Assembly: GCF_020832205.1 (NCBI RefSeq)
Contig: NZ_JAFIFD010000009.1
Coordinates: 1 to 44,027, forward strand
Reading direction: 5' to 3'
Length of the DNA stretch: 44,027 bases
From: Exiguobacterium sp.
GTDB lineage: Bacteria > Bacillota > Bacilli > Exiguobacteriales > Exiguobacteriaceae
This document shows positions 17,634 through 25,303 of the stretch, one piece after another. The notes beneath the pieces were generated by a model. That model did no database searches, was not told the DNA's origin, and saw only the letters and a program-made list of their open reading frames with translations. Position 1 is the stretch's first letter, and the number at the start of each line of letters is the position of its first letter. The position numbers and the translations under genes are program-made.

Positions 17634-17906
17634 TTACGTCGCAATGACGTTCAATGTCACATCTACTTGTCCGAGCAACAAATCAAATTGGTCTCGGATG
17701 TAACGGTACAGCCGTTCCGCTTCACTGAGCGAGAGCGGTGCGATCACTTGGTAATCGTACCGGTCTTTCGACAGCGACACGACTTTCACTTCGGTCAAGC
17801 CGAATTCGATTGCGCTACAAGCGATCAAATCTTCGATCGCTCGTTCCGCGATCGTCACATCCCCGTATGAATAATCATTCCCGATGACAGCCATCGTATC
17901 ATTCAT
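17634..17906 (-). CDS. unknown 90-residue protein downstream of Sco
   Basis: I do not recognise this protein. It is soluble, acidic and alpha/beta in feel: MNDTMAVIGNDYSYGDVTIAERAIEDL, a cysteine in IACSAIEFGLTEVKVVSLSKDRYDYQV, then LSEAERLYRYIRDQFDLLL and a final VDVTLNVIAT strand. The start is the ATG at 17906, 8 nt after AGGAG; it lies 5 nt past the sco stop and before a strong terminator, so it is almost surely cotranscribed with the oxidase assembly genes. The pattern resembles small ACT/ferredoxin-like folds, but that is a guess. Confidence 0.6.
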   Translation of the reverse strand: MNDTMAVIGNDYSYGDVTIAERAIEDLIACSAIEFGLTEVKVVSLSKDRYDYQVIAPLSLSEAERLYRYIRDQFDLLLGQVDVTLNVIAT

Positions 17907-17911
17907 CGTCT

Positions 17912-18526
17912 TCACTCCTTTTCTGCAGCGAGCACGCTCACGTCTTCCATAATGGATTCGATATCGACCGGTTGATCTCCTGTCGTCGCCATTTGTGCAA
18001 CCGCCCGTACGTCATGGTGACGGTCGATGATATACATCGTCGTCGCGTGCGTGACGAGACCACTGTTCGCTTTCGAGTAATAGAACTGAAGCTGACGGGT
18101 GATGCGGTCGATGTCGGCCTTCTCACCGGTCAACACTTTCCATCCGGTCGGTTCGGCCTGGAACGCCGCCCCGTAATTTTCAAGCACCGGGACCGTATCG
18201 ACGTCTGGGTCGACCGTGATGGCGACGAGTTCAACGTCCGTGCCGTAAAGCCCTTCCGCTTTCAGCTCTTGTTCGAGCTTCATGAAGTCCCGCAACGTCA
18301 ACGGACAAATATCAGGACAGTTCGTGTAGAAGAACGTGACGATCTTTACTTTTCCATTGTCGGAGTTGTACGTCTCTCCATCGAGTGCGTTCGTGAGCGT
18401 GAACGGTGTCGGTTCTTGAATGACCGGCAAGTCGTCTTGTTTGAAGAATAAGAAGTAAGACGCCACTCCGAGAGCGACCAAGACGGCTACTGTCAAACCG
18501 ACCGTCATATAACTGTTCCGTTTCAT
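17912..18526 (-). CDS. Sco family copper chaperone for cytochrome oxidase CuA
   Basis: Sco proteins deliver copper to, or keep reduced, the CuA site of cytochrome oxidase subunit II. The product (204 residues from the ATG at 18526) has one N-terminal anchor helix (TVGLTVAVLVALGVASYFLF), then a thioredoxin-like domain with the copper-binding CPDIC in FFYTNCPDICPLTLRDF, the strand VELVAITVDPDVD, and the conserved histidine in LVTHATTMYIID. Cys-Cys-His are all present. The start is set by AGAGGAGG 6 nt upstream. It lies 20 nt after the DUF420 gene and follows ctaG, consistent with oxidase assembly; it corresponds to Bacillus ypmQ by family. Confidence 0.93.
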   Translation of the reverse strand: MKRNSYMTVGLTVAVLVALGVASYFLFFKQDDLPVIQEPTPFTLTNALDGETYNSDNGKVKIVTFFYTNCPDICPLTLRDFMKLEQELKAEGLYGTDVELVAITVDPDVDTVPVLENYGAAFQAEPTGWKVLTGEKADIDRITRQLQFYYSKANSGLVTHATTMYIIDRHHDVRAVAQMATTGDQPVDIESIMEDVSVLAAEKE

Positions 18527-18546
18527 CCTCATCCTCCTCTCTCGGA

Positions 18547-19008
18547 TCACCCGCCGATAATGGCACGGAAGACGTTCGTCGTCTCACCCGGTTCAAACGC
18601 GACGTAGAGGAGCACGTATACTGTGACTCCTGTGATGGCCGTGAAGAACCAGACGACAGACGCTTTCGGCCCGATTTTCCGGTGTTTCTCGATTTTATTT
18701 TTATAACCGAGATACAAGGTGATCAGTCCGAGAACACCGCCAGTTGTCGCGAGCAGGATGTGGAAGATCATGAACGCCAAATAGTATGGTTTGATGCTGT
18801 CCGGACCACCGAACGCCGTGTTGCCGACGAAGATAGTGCGTGACACGTAAAGAATGAAAAACGTCGTAGCGGCCACGGCGGCGGCTGTCATGACTTTCTT
18901 ATGCTTCTCAATGTCACGGCGATCGCGTGCGATGATGACCCAGCCGATGGCGACTAAAATCGCACTGAGCACAATGAACGACACACTAATCAATGCAAGA
19001 TAATTCAT
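18547..19008 (-). CDS. ctaM: DUF420 membrane protein, CtaM-like oxidase assembly factor
   Basis: The 153-residue protein has four membrane segments (about 4-26, 41-60, 77-100, 118-138). DUF420 hallmarks are KHKKVMTAAAVAATTFFILYVSR, FMIFHILLATTGGVLGLITLYLGYKNKIEKHRKIGP, and a following conserved helix; the histidines in KHKK, FHI and KHRK recur in the family. In Staphylococcus a protein of this family (CtaM) is needed for maturation of a heme-copper oxidase. Placed 23 nt after ctaG and before sco, it fits that role. The ATG at 19008 follows AAAGGGG. Confidence 0.82.
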   Translation of the reverse strand: MNYLALISVSFIVLSAILVAIGWVIIARDRRDIEKHKKVMTAAAVAATTFFILYVSRTIFVGNTAFGGPDSIKPYYLAFMIFHILLATTGGVLGLITLYLGYKNKIEKHRKIGPKASVVWFFTAITGVTVYVLLYVAFEPGETTNVFRAIIGG

Positions 19009-19031
19009 CGTTGTTTCCCCTTTGACTTAAC

Positions 19032-19955
19032 TCATTTTTTCTCTTGTTGGTCGTGCGGTGTGAATGACATTCCTTCATCGAGCGCGAGCGACTTCGTGCG
19101 GCGCACCCAGCCGAAGAACGTCCAACCGAAGAAGAAACCGTAGACGACTTCTTGACCGAGCTTCATGAGGACCCCGCCGAAGCGTTGATCTTCAAGAGCG
19201 CTGTTCGTCGCTCCCATGAGCGCATTCAAATCTAGTCCAGACACGTCCCCGTTCGGCATGCAGTATCCGAGCACGGTCGCAAACGTCTCCACGTCTGTAT
19301 ACGCGTCATAAAGGATGTTATGACTGAAGATGATGAGCGCACAAGCAGGCGTGAGCAGCACCCCGTTCGCGATGATGTACACCATCCGCTTCAAATCGGA
19401 CAACCCTTCCTCTTCTTCCGAGATAAACGGTGCGATGACCGGATACCACATCGTCAAACTGAAGACGACGAGGGCGCCGTGGAAGATGCGGTGTACTTCA
19501 TAATTCGTCAACACGTAATCAAAGATGAATGGCATGTGATATAACGTGAACAACGCGTTGAACAAGATGAGCGCGATGAGCGGCTTCGTCATGAAGCGGA
19601 ACGCCGGCCCAATAATTTTATAACTGAATAACTTTTCAAACACCCAGTAAGGCATCCCGTAAATGATGAGCGCCGGCGCGAGCACATACACGAGCACCAT
19701 TTGGAACATGTGCACCGAGAAGATGATGTGTGCGAGCACGTCGACCGGACTTCCAAAGCCGATATAATAAAGCAAAATCCCAAACAGCATGCTGAATTTT
19801 TGCAGCAACGTGGTCGACTCGTATCCCCGCTTCGCCATTTTCTCTGTGACGACCGCGTACAGGACGTATAGCCCTACCATGAGCAATCCGAACAATGGAC
19901 TCCAAAGCGTTATCCAATCGAACTGCCTGAGTAGCTCTGATGTATTCCAGAGCAT
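19032..19955 (-). CDS. ctaG: cytochrome c oxidase assembly factor CtaG
   Basis: The caa3-type CtaG is a polytopic membrane protein needed for oxidase activity, probably in copper delivery. The product (307 residues from the ATG at 19955, with AAGGGGTG upstream) has about seven helices and family motifs: SPVDVLAHIIFSVHMFQMVLVYVLAPALIIYGMPYW, FHGALVVFSLTMWYPVI, and CALIIFSHNILYDAY. Bacillus CtaG is 297 residues. It follows ctaF after a terminator and heads the ctaG-ctaM-sco run, so it may have a separate or read-through transcript. Confidence 0.93.
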   Translation of the reverse strand: MLWNTSELLRQFDWITLWSPLFGLLMVGLYVLYAVVTEKMAKRGYESTTLLQKFSMLFGILLYYIGFGSPVDVLAHIIFSVHMFQMVLVYVLAPALIIYGMPYWVFEKLFSYKIIGPAFRFMTKPLIALILFNALFTLYHMPFIFDYVLTNYEVHRIFHGALVVFSLTMWYPVIAPFISEEEEGLSDLKRMVYIIANGVLLTPACALIIFSHNILYDAYTDVETFATVLGYCMPNGDVSGLDLNALMGATNSALEDQRFGGVLMKLGQEVVYGFFFGWTFFGWVRRTKSLALDEGMSFTPHDQQEKK

Positions 19956-20036
19956 CCCTTCACCCCTTTTCTGTCTCTCCCAAACAATGAAACCGTTCAC
20001 TTCAAGATTACTATTCCTTTATTTTTGAAGTAAAGC

Positions 20037-20070
20037 AAAAAGGACCGAATCATCTGTGTTTCCACAGATG
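20037..20070 (-). terminator. terminator after ctaF
   Basis: Minus strand: CATCTGTG/CACAGATG with a 4-nt loop, with outer pairing of AAAGGA/TCCTTT, then TTTTTGC. It separates the ctaBCDEF unit from ctaG. Confidence 0.8.
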
Positions 20071-20088
20071 TTCAATCCTTTGTCACAT

Positions 20089-20418
20089 TTACCAAATGAG
20101 CAAACGAAGTGCCGCGACCGTGATGATGGCGACGAAGATGCCGAGCCACATCATCCCGACGATCCACGTGTTGCCACGGTTGTTCATATGCATGAAGATA
20201 TACAACTGCAAGAACACTTGGATAATGGCGAGGATGATCAAGAAGCCACCCGCCGCCCAAACCGGCATAAGTTCAGCATAGACAGCGCCGAACGCTACGA
20301 ATGTGAGTAAAATCATCATTGCGAAACTGATCAATTGAAGTTGATACTCACGTCTCGACTCTGCTTTCACTTCGAGCTCTAACTGCTTGTGCGATTCGTT
20401 CATTTGACGTTTTTCCAT
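20089..20418 (-). CDS. ctaF: cytochrome caa3 oxidase subunit IV CtaF
   Basis: Small membrane subunit of the caa3 oxidase. The 109-residue protein has three helices (about 27-47, 52-74, 84-105) after a charged N-terminus (MEKRQMNESHKQLELEVKAE), with LIILAIIQVFLQLYIFMHMN typical of the COX4/CyoD-like family in Bacillales. It starts 1 nt after the ctaE stop with GGTGAGC as ribosome site, and ends before a terminator. Confidence 0.92.
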   Translation of the reverse strand: MEKRQMNESHKQLELEVKAESRREYQLQLISFAMMILLTFVAFGAVYAELMPVWAAGGFLIILAIIQVFLQLYIFMHMNNRGNTWIVGMMWLGIFVAIITVAALRLLIW

Positions 20419-20419
20419 A

Positions 20420-21046
20420 TTAGCTCACCATCCCTAAGAGATAGACGATCGAGAAGATGAAAACCCAGACGACATCGATGAAGTGCCAGTATAGACTCGA
20501 CACATAAAACTTCGGTGCGTTATGAACATCGATCGGACGGTTCCAGTTACGGATAAGCAACGTCGTGATCCATAGAAGACCGAACGTCACGTGCGCCCCG
20601 TGGAAGCCGACGAGCGTATAGAACGCAGAACCGAACGCGCTCGACGTGAACGTGTGACCGATATGGTAGTAGTGGATGAACTCATAGATTTCAGCCGCAA
20701 GGAATCCAGCCCCGAGGACGAGTGTGACAATCAACCAAAACTTCATACGGCCCGGATTATTCGCTTTCATGTTCATCATCGCGAGCACGCTCGTAAGCGA
20801 ACTCGTGAGGAGGAGCATCGTCATGAAGAAGACGAGCCCCATCTCGAAAATGTTGTAAGAACGGAGTTCCTCTGGCGCACCAGAGTTCAAAAGACCGACA
20901 TACGTTCCGAATAGCGAGGCGAAGAGGACAGTCTCTCCACCGAGGAAGAACCAGAAGGCCACATATTTATTTTTCCCTTCCAGTGTGGCTTTCTCTGGAT
21001 TGGCCGGAATACCGGTTACCGGGTGTTTTTCAACTGCATGTGCCAT
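20420..21046 (-). CDS. ctaE: cytochrome caa3 oxidase subunit III CtaE
   Basis: Subunit III of the heme-copper oxidase, with five membrane helices in 208 residues. Motifs include KYVAFWFFLGGETVLFASLFGTY, the NNPGRMKFWLIVTLVLGAGFLAAEIYEFIHY helix, and FYTLVGFHGAHVTFGLLWI with the conserved HGAHV, ending SLYWHFIDVVWVFIFSIVYL. This is the short five-helix form common in Firmicutes. The stop of ctaD abuts its start, and AAAGGAG precedes the ATG at 21046. Confidence 0.96.
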   Translation of the reverse strand: MAHAVEKHPVTGIPANPEKATLEGKNKYVAFWFFLGGETVLFASLFGTYVGLLNSGAPEELRSYNIFEMGLVFFMTMLLLTSSLTSVLAMMNMKANNPGRMKFWLIVTLVLGAGFLAAEIYEFIHYYHIGHTFTSSAFGSAFYTLVGFHGAHVTFGLLWITTLLIRNWNRPIDVHNAPKFYVSSLYWHFIDVVWVFIFSIVYLLGMVS

Positions 21047-22933
21047 TTATTGTTCTCCTTTCTCACGAATCGCTTTCAAATCCGCTTCGACTTGTGATTT
21101 TGGAATGTAGTAGCCGTGATCGTCGATCCATGAACGGAGGAACATCGATACGAACGTCATGAGCAGACCAAATCCGATGAGTGACCAGCCGAGAACCGGG
21201 TTATCCATTTGGAAGATCGCACCGAGACCGGCGATGAACAATCCAAGTGACATGAAGAACGGGATGAGCGAGTTGTTCGGCATATGGATATCTGCTACCG
21301 GTTCGGCGACAGAGACCCGTTTGTTGCCCGCCATCTTCTCAAGCCAGAACGTGTCGAGGCCTTTGACGAGTGGTGTTTGGGCAAAGTTATACTCTGGAGT
21401 CGGCACAGGAAGTGTCCACTCAAGCGTACGTCCGTCACCCCAGTGGTCTGGTTTGACGACTTCTTTCGACAGGAACGCCTTGACGACCGCGATGAGCAAG
21501 ATAATCGTTGACACACCCATGAAGAAGGCTCCAATCGTCGATAGCAAGTTCATCGTCTCAAAACCTTGGTTCGGAAGGTATGTGAAGACGCGGCGTGGCA
21601 TCCCGAACAATCCGAGGAAGTGTTGCGGGAAGAACGTCAAGTGGAAGCCGATAAAGAACAACCAGAACTGCCAGTATCCGAGCTTCTCAGAAAGCGCTTT
21701 GTTGAACATGAGCGGGAACCAGTAATACAATCCAGCGAATAGGCCGTAGACGACCCCACCTACGATAACGTAGTGGAAGTGGGCGACGACGAAGTAACTG
21801 TCGTGGTACTGATAGTCAGCCGGTGCGACCGAGAGCATGACCCCAGTCATCCCTCCGACGAGGAACGATGGAATAAACGCGACCGAGTAGAGCATCGCAA
21901 CGTTGAACTTGATTTGACCGCCCCATAGCGTGAACAGCCAGTTGAAAATTTTGACCCCGGTCGGGACCGCGATTGCCATCGTCGCGACCGCGAAGATCGA
22001 GTTGGCGACCGGTCCGAGACCGACCGTGAACATGTGGTGGACCCAAACCATGAATCCGAGGAAACCGATGAGCATCGTCGCGAATACCATCGTCGTGTAA
22101 CCGAACAGGCGTTTACGCGCGAACGTCGGAATAATTTCCGAGAAAATACCGAATGCCGGTAAAATCAAGATGTATACTTCCGGGTGACCGAAGATCCAGA
22201 ATAGGTGTTCCCAGATGATGACGTTACCACCCATTGCCGGGTTGAAGTAAACGGCACCGAAGAGTCGTTCGAACATCAACATTAACAAGCCGACCGTAAG
22301 TGGCGGGAACGCGAAGACGATCAATGCCGATGCGACGAACGTCGTCCACGTGAACAGCGGCATCCGCATGAGCTTCATACCTGGTGCGCGCATGTTCAAA
22401 ATCGTGACGAGGAAGTTAATCCCTGCCATGAGTGAACCAAAACCTGAAATTTGAAGACCGAGCGCGTAGAAGTCGACGCCTGTCGCTTCCGGCTGGGTTG
22501 ATAGTGGCGCGTAAGCCGTCCACCCTGCGTTCGGTGCAGCTCCGAAGAACCAGCTCAAGTTGAGCATGACTCCCCCGAAGAAGAACAACCAGAAACCGAG
22601 TGAGTTGATGAACGGGAACGCGACATCGCGCGCCCCGATTTGAAGCGGAACGACGGCGTTCATGAAACCGAATAGCATCGGCATCGCCGCTAGGAAGATC
22701 ATCGTCGTCCCGTGCATCGTGATCAACTGGTTAAACGTCTCACCGCTGACGAAATCGTTCATCGGGCGAACGAGTTGCCATCGAATGAGTAACGCTTCAA
22801 TTCCACCGAGAAGGAGGAAGAAAATCCCTGAGAACAAATACAAAATACCAATCTTTTTGTGGTCAACCGTCGTAATCCAATCCATGATGCCATTGTATTT
22901 ACGCGATTGCTGCAATGCAGTGGTCTGTGCCAC
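21047..22933 (-). CDS. ctaD: cytochrome caa3 oxidase subunit I CtaD
   Basis: Catalytic subunit holding heme a and the heme a3-CuB centre where oxygen is reduced and protons are pumped. The 628-residue protein has the low-spin heme ligand histidine in LITMHGTTMIF near residue 70, the CuB/Tyr motif WIFGHPEVYILILPAFG near 245 (His and Tyr crosslink pair), VWVHHMFTVG near 298, and the tandem ligands in DSYFVVAHFHYVIVGG near 384. A C-terminal extension with two further helices is typical of the caa3 form. It starts with GTG at 22933 after AAGGGGG. Confidence 0.98.
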   Translation of the reverse strand: MAQTTALQQSRKYNGIMDWITTVDHKKIGILYLFSGIFFLLLGGIEALLIRWQLVRPMNDFVSGETFNQLITMHGTTMIFLAAMPMLFGFMNAVVPLQIGARDVAFPFINSLGFWLFFFGGVMLNLSWFFGAAPNAGWTAYAPLSTQPEATGVDFYALGLQISGFGSLMAGINFLVTILNMRAPGMKLMRMPLFTWTTFVASALIVFAFPPLTVGLLMLMFERLFGAVYFNPAMGGNVIIWEHLFWIFGHPEVYILILPAFGIFSEIIPTFARKRLFGYTTMVFATMLIGFLGFMVWVHHMFTVGLGPVANSIFAVATMAIAVPTGVKIFNWLFTLWGGQIKFNVAMLYSVAFIPSFLVGGMTGVMLSVAPADYQYHDSYFVVAHFHYVIVGGVVYGLFAGLYYWFPLMFNKALSEKLGYWQFWLFFIGFHLTFFPQHFLGLFGMPRRVFTYLPNQGFETMNLLSTIGAFFMGVSTIILLIAVVKAFLSKEVVKPDHWGDGRTLEWTLPVPTPEYNFAQTPLVKGLDTFWLEKMAGNKRVSVAEPVADIHMPNNSLIPFFMSLGLFIAGLGAIFQMDNPVLGWSLIGFGLLMTFVSMFLRSWIDDHGYYIPKSQVEADLKAIREKGEQ

Positions 22934-22953
22934 GTGAAATCCCCCTTTTCCCG

Positions 22954-23970
22954 TTAGTCAAGCTTCTGATCGTACAAGAAGTCAACGAGTGCGTCTAACT
23001 CTTCATCACTGATTTGGCCTTCACTGAAGCCAGGCATGAGTGCGCCTTGTTTCAAACTTTGCGGGTCACGAATCCATTGTTTCAAGTCTTCCTCGTTGTT
23101 CTCGAGGTAGCCGATCAACCATTCGCGATCACCATAGTTCGTTAAGCTCGGCGCGACTTTCCCGCCCCCGTGACAGCTCAAGCAGCTCTCGACATACACT
23201 GCTTCGCCGACTGTGAGGTTTTCGTTGTTCGCTGTGAGACGTTCCGCGTCTTCATCTTGCTTCGCTTTCATGTCCTCAAGCCACTGATCGTAATCAGCTT
23301 GGTCGAGGGCGATGACTTTGAAGTCCATGAGGGCGTGTGACGGACCGCAGAGCTCGGCACATTTTCCGTAGAACGTACCAGGTTCGTTCGCATGGAGCCA
23401 CATCTCATTGTCGAGTCCTGGGTTCGTATCCGTTTTACCAGACAAGGCCGGTACCCAGAACGAGTGAATGACATCTTTAGACGTTAAGTTGATGCCGACA
23501 CGTTTGCCTGTCGGGATAACGAGTTCTTGACCAGTGACGACACCGGCGTTCGGATATTCGAACTCCCACCAATACAGGTTAGCCGTGACGTTGATTTCTT
23601 CTTCTTTTTTCGCTTCTTTCGCTTTCGCGAGCTCGACGGTCGTCGTGATCGTCGGTACAGCGAGAATGATAAGTAAAATGATCGGGACGACTGTCCAAAT
23701 CAATTCGAGCGTGCTACTTCCTTCGACTTGCTTCGGAATCGAATCATCTTTCCGACGGAACTTTAGAAGGACGTACACATAAATGACCGTAACGATGACG
23801 AGTACGAAGAGCATGATTGCCAAACTGATGAGAATGATCCGGAGCTGAATTTCAGCGCCTTCCCCCATCGGGCGCAAGGCCGACAATCCCTCAACGCCGC
23901 AACCTGATAATAAGATTGCGAACATCATCATCGGGACGATGCCAAACAGAAGCTTCTTAAATGATTTCAC
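22954..23970 (-). CDS. ctaC: cytochrome caa3 oxidase subunit II with fused cytochrome c, lipoprotein CtaC
   Basis: Subunit II takes electrons from cytochrome c. In order: a signal peptide with lipobox (FAILLSGC, lipidated Cys about residue 24), two membrane helices (about 45-72 and 85-108), a cupredoxin domain with CuA ligands (VIHSFWVP and CAELCGPSHALM), and a fused cytochrome c domain with heme motif CLSCH near residue 271 and axial Met in GALMPGFS. The fusion defines the caa3 type. I favour the GTG at 23970 (338 residues) because GTGGGG lies 6-7 nt upstream; an in-frame GTG at 23982 is the alternative. It precedes ctaD by 20 nt. Confidence 0.97.
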   Translation of the reverse strand: MKSFKKLLFGIVPMMMFAILLSGCGVEGLSALRPMGEGAEIQLRIILISLAIMLFVLVIVTVIYVYVLLKFRRKDDSIPKQVEGSSTLELIWTVVPIILLIILAVPTITTTVELAKAKEAKKEEEINVTANLYWWEFEYPNAGVVTGQELVIPTGKRVGINLTSKDVIHSFWVPALSGKTDTNPGLDNEMWLHANEPGTFYGKCAELCGPSHALMDFKVIALDQADYDQWLEDMKAKQDEDAERLTANNENLTVGEAVYVESCLSCHGGGKVAPSLTNYGDREWLIGYLENNEEDLKQWIRDPQSLKQGALMPGFSEGQISDEELDALVDFLYDQKLD

Positions 23971-24041
23971 AACAATCCCCACTTTCTCCCAAAATGATGT
24001 GCAAAGGTTTCTATATAGTGAGTGCGACTATCAAAGTGCCG

Positions 24042-24971
24042 TCATGACGAAGGCAGAGCCGTCAGCATGAGTGCGACAATCCACACGACTAAATAAATTA
24101 ATGAATAGAAGAACATTTTGTTCGCCCACTTGATCTCATCTTCGGCTTTAAATCCTTTCAAACCGAGATACAACCAGTAGCCCCCGAGACCGGCCGTGAT
24201 GATCACGTAGACCGTACCGTAGTGCATAAAGAGGAGCGATGCCGGAATGAGCGTCGCGATCCACCAAATGATTTGGCGCTTCGTAATGGCGAAACCGTTG
24301 ACGACGGGCAGCATCGGAATGCCGGCCGCTCGATATTCTTCAACGCGTCGCATCGCGAGCGCGAGGAAGTGCGGCGGTTGCCACAAGAACATGACGAGGA
24401 ACATGAGCCACGCATCAATATGAAGCGCGGGATCGATGGCTGCCCATCCGATGAGCGGCGGGACCGCTCCGGAGATACTGCCGACGACCGTGTTCAACGT
24501 GTGTGTCCGTTTCAGCCACATCGTATAGATGACGACATAAAAAAATGCCCCGATTAAACCGAATACCGCTGCCACATACGACACGATCAACAACATGAAT
24601 GTCCCGACCGCAAGTTGCGTCAATCCGAGGAGCAAGATGCGCTCTCCTGAAATCTTACCGGTGACACTCGGTCGATCGTCTGTACGTCCCATCAAGTAAT
24701 CGATATCACGGTCCACGAAGTTGTTTAGGTAACAACTCCCGGAAATGACGAGTGCGCTGCCTAACATAGTTAATAAGAGCTGTGGCCAGACTTCAAATAA
24801 ATAAAGTACCGGCGTATCACTCTGATATGTTGCTGCCACGAAGAAACCTGCGAACACCAATAAAAGATTGGCTCGCACGATTCCCATTTTTGCGAGAGCA
24901 ACATAGTCACGGAATGAGGCGGATTCTGTATATTCTACTTCTGCCATCATTCCTGGGTTGACTTTTGTCAT
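24042..24971 (-). CDS. ctaB: protoheme IX farnesyltransferase (heme O synthase) CtaB
   Basis: CtaB adds a farnesyl group to protoheme to give heme O, the precursor of the heme A used by the oxidase. The 309-residue polytopic protein has the UbiA prenyltransferase motif NNFVDRDIDYLMGRTDDRPSVTGKIS near residue 86 (Asp-rich site), a second motif YTMWLKRTHTLNTVVGSISGAVPPLIGWAA, and a WQPPHFLALAMRRVEEYRAAGIPMLPVV loop. Nine helices are expected. It starts at 24971 after a G-run ribosome site (TGGGGGGG) and leads ctaB-C-D-E-F. It is divergent from ctaA, as in Bacillus. Confidence 0.97.
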   Translation of the reverse strand: MTKVNPGMMAEVEYTESASFRDYVALAKMGIVRANLLLVFAGFFVAATYQSDTPVLYLFEVWPQLLLTMLGSALVISGSCYLNNFVDRDIDYLMGRTDDRPSVTGKISGERILLLGLTQLAVGTFMLLIVSYVAAVFGLIGAFFYVVIYTMWLKRTHTLNTVVGSISGAVPPLIGWAAIDPALHIDAWLMFLVMFLWQPPHFLALAMRRVEEYRAAGIPMLPVVNGFAITKRQIIWWIATLIPASLLFMHYGTVYVIITAGLGGYWLYLGLKGFKAEDEIKWANKMFFYSLIYLVVWIVALMLTALPSS

Positions 24972-25126
24972 ACTGACCCCCCCACATAATCACGAAATCC
25001 TCGTATTCTTTTCACAGAAAAAACACAATATAAGCAAAGTACACCTAACTCATAACAAAGATACCATATTTTTAAAAAGAATACGTCGTTTATGCTTGTA
25101 AAATAGCGAGTTTTTTGTGACGAACG

Positions 25127-25142
25127 TGTGATAAATATCACA
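25127..25142. promoter_or_regulatory. CRP/FNR/Rex-like palindrome between ctaA and ctaB
   Basis: TGTGATAAATATCACA has 7-bp perfect arms around a 2-nt centre and fits TGTGA-N6-TCACA, the pattern bound by the Crp/Fnr family (Fnr, ArcR), and is also close to the Rex operator TTGTGAA-N4-TTCACAA. Placement between two heme A genes suits a redox- or oxygen-sensing regulator. The regulator cannot be named from this window. Confidence 0.6.
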
Positions 25143-25201
25143 GCAAATCCGCTTTGCTAATACTAGAATAACGATTTTGATAGCGATTGCAAGCTTTTCC
25201 G

Positions 25202-25231
25202 TTTCGTTTTTCTGAACGAAAGCCGTATAAT
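25202..25231 (+). promoter_or_regulatory. probable ctaA promoter with overlapping inverted repeat
   Basis: A perfect -10 TATAAT lies at 25226-25231, about 70 nt ahead of ctaA. The -35 position is poor, and is covered by an inverted repeat TTTCGTT (25202-25208) / AACGAAA (25215-25221), which may be an activator or repressor site. Confidence 0.45.
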
Positions 25232-25303
25232 AAGTATGGCGAAAAAAATAAGAACTGACAAGGCGCAATTGTTGTGATTTTTCTCAAAAGCAGGTGGTAA
25301 CGA

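Larger units (their letters stand above)
24972..25303. other. AT-rich divergent control region between ctaB and ctaA
   Basis: This 332-nt stretch holds no convincing gene. It contains the ctaB ribosome site, a 16-nt palindrome at 25127-25142 almost exactly midway between the two start codons, a 7-bp inverted repeat at 25202-25221 and a TATAAT at 25226-25231 facing ctaA. In Bacillus this region is controlled by ResD and other regulators; I could not pick out ResD sites by eye. No clear -35/-10 pair for ctaB was found. Confidence 0.7.

Noticed and set aside
25050-25268. 72-codon frame on the minus strand in the ctaB-ctaA spacer
   Set aside because: AT-rich, no ribosome site, reads through the palindrome and promoter elements; no plausible protein character.
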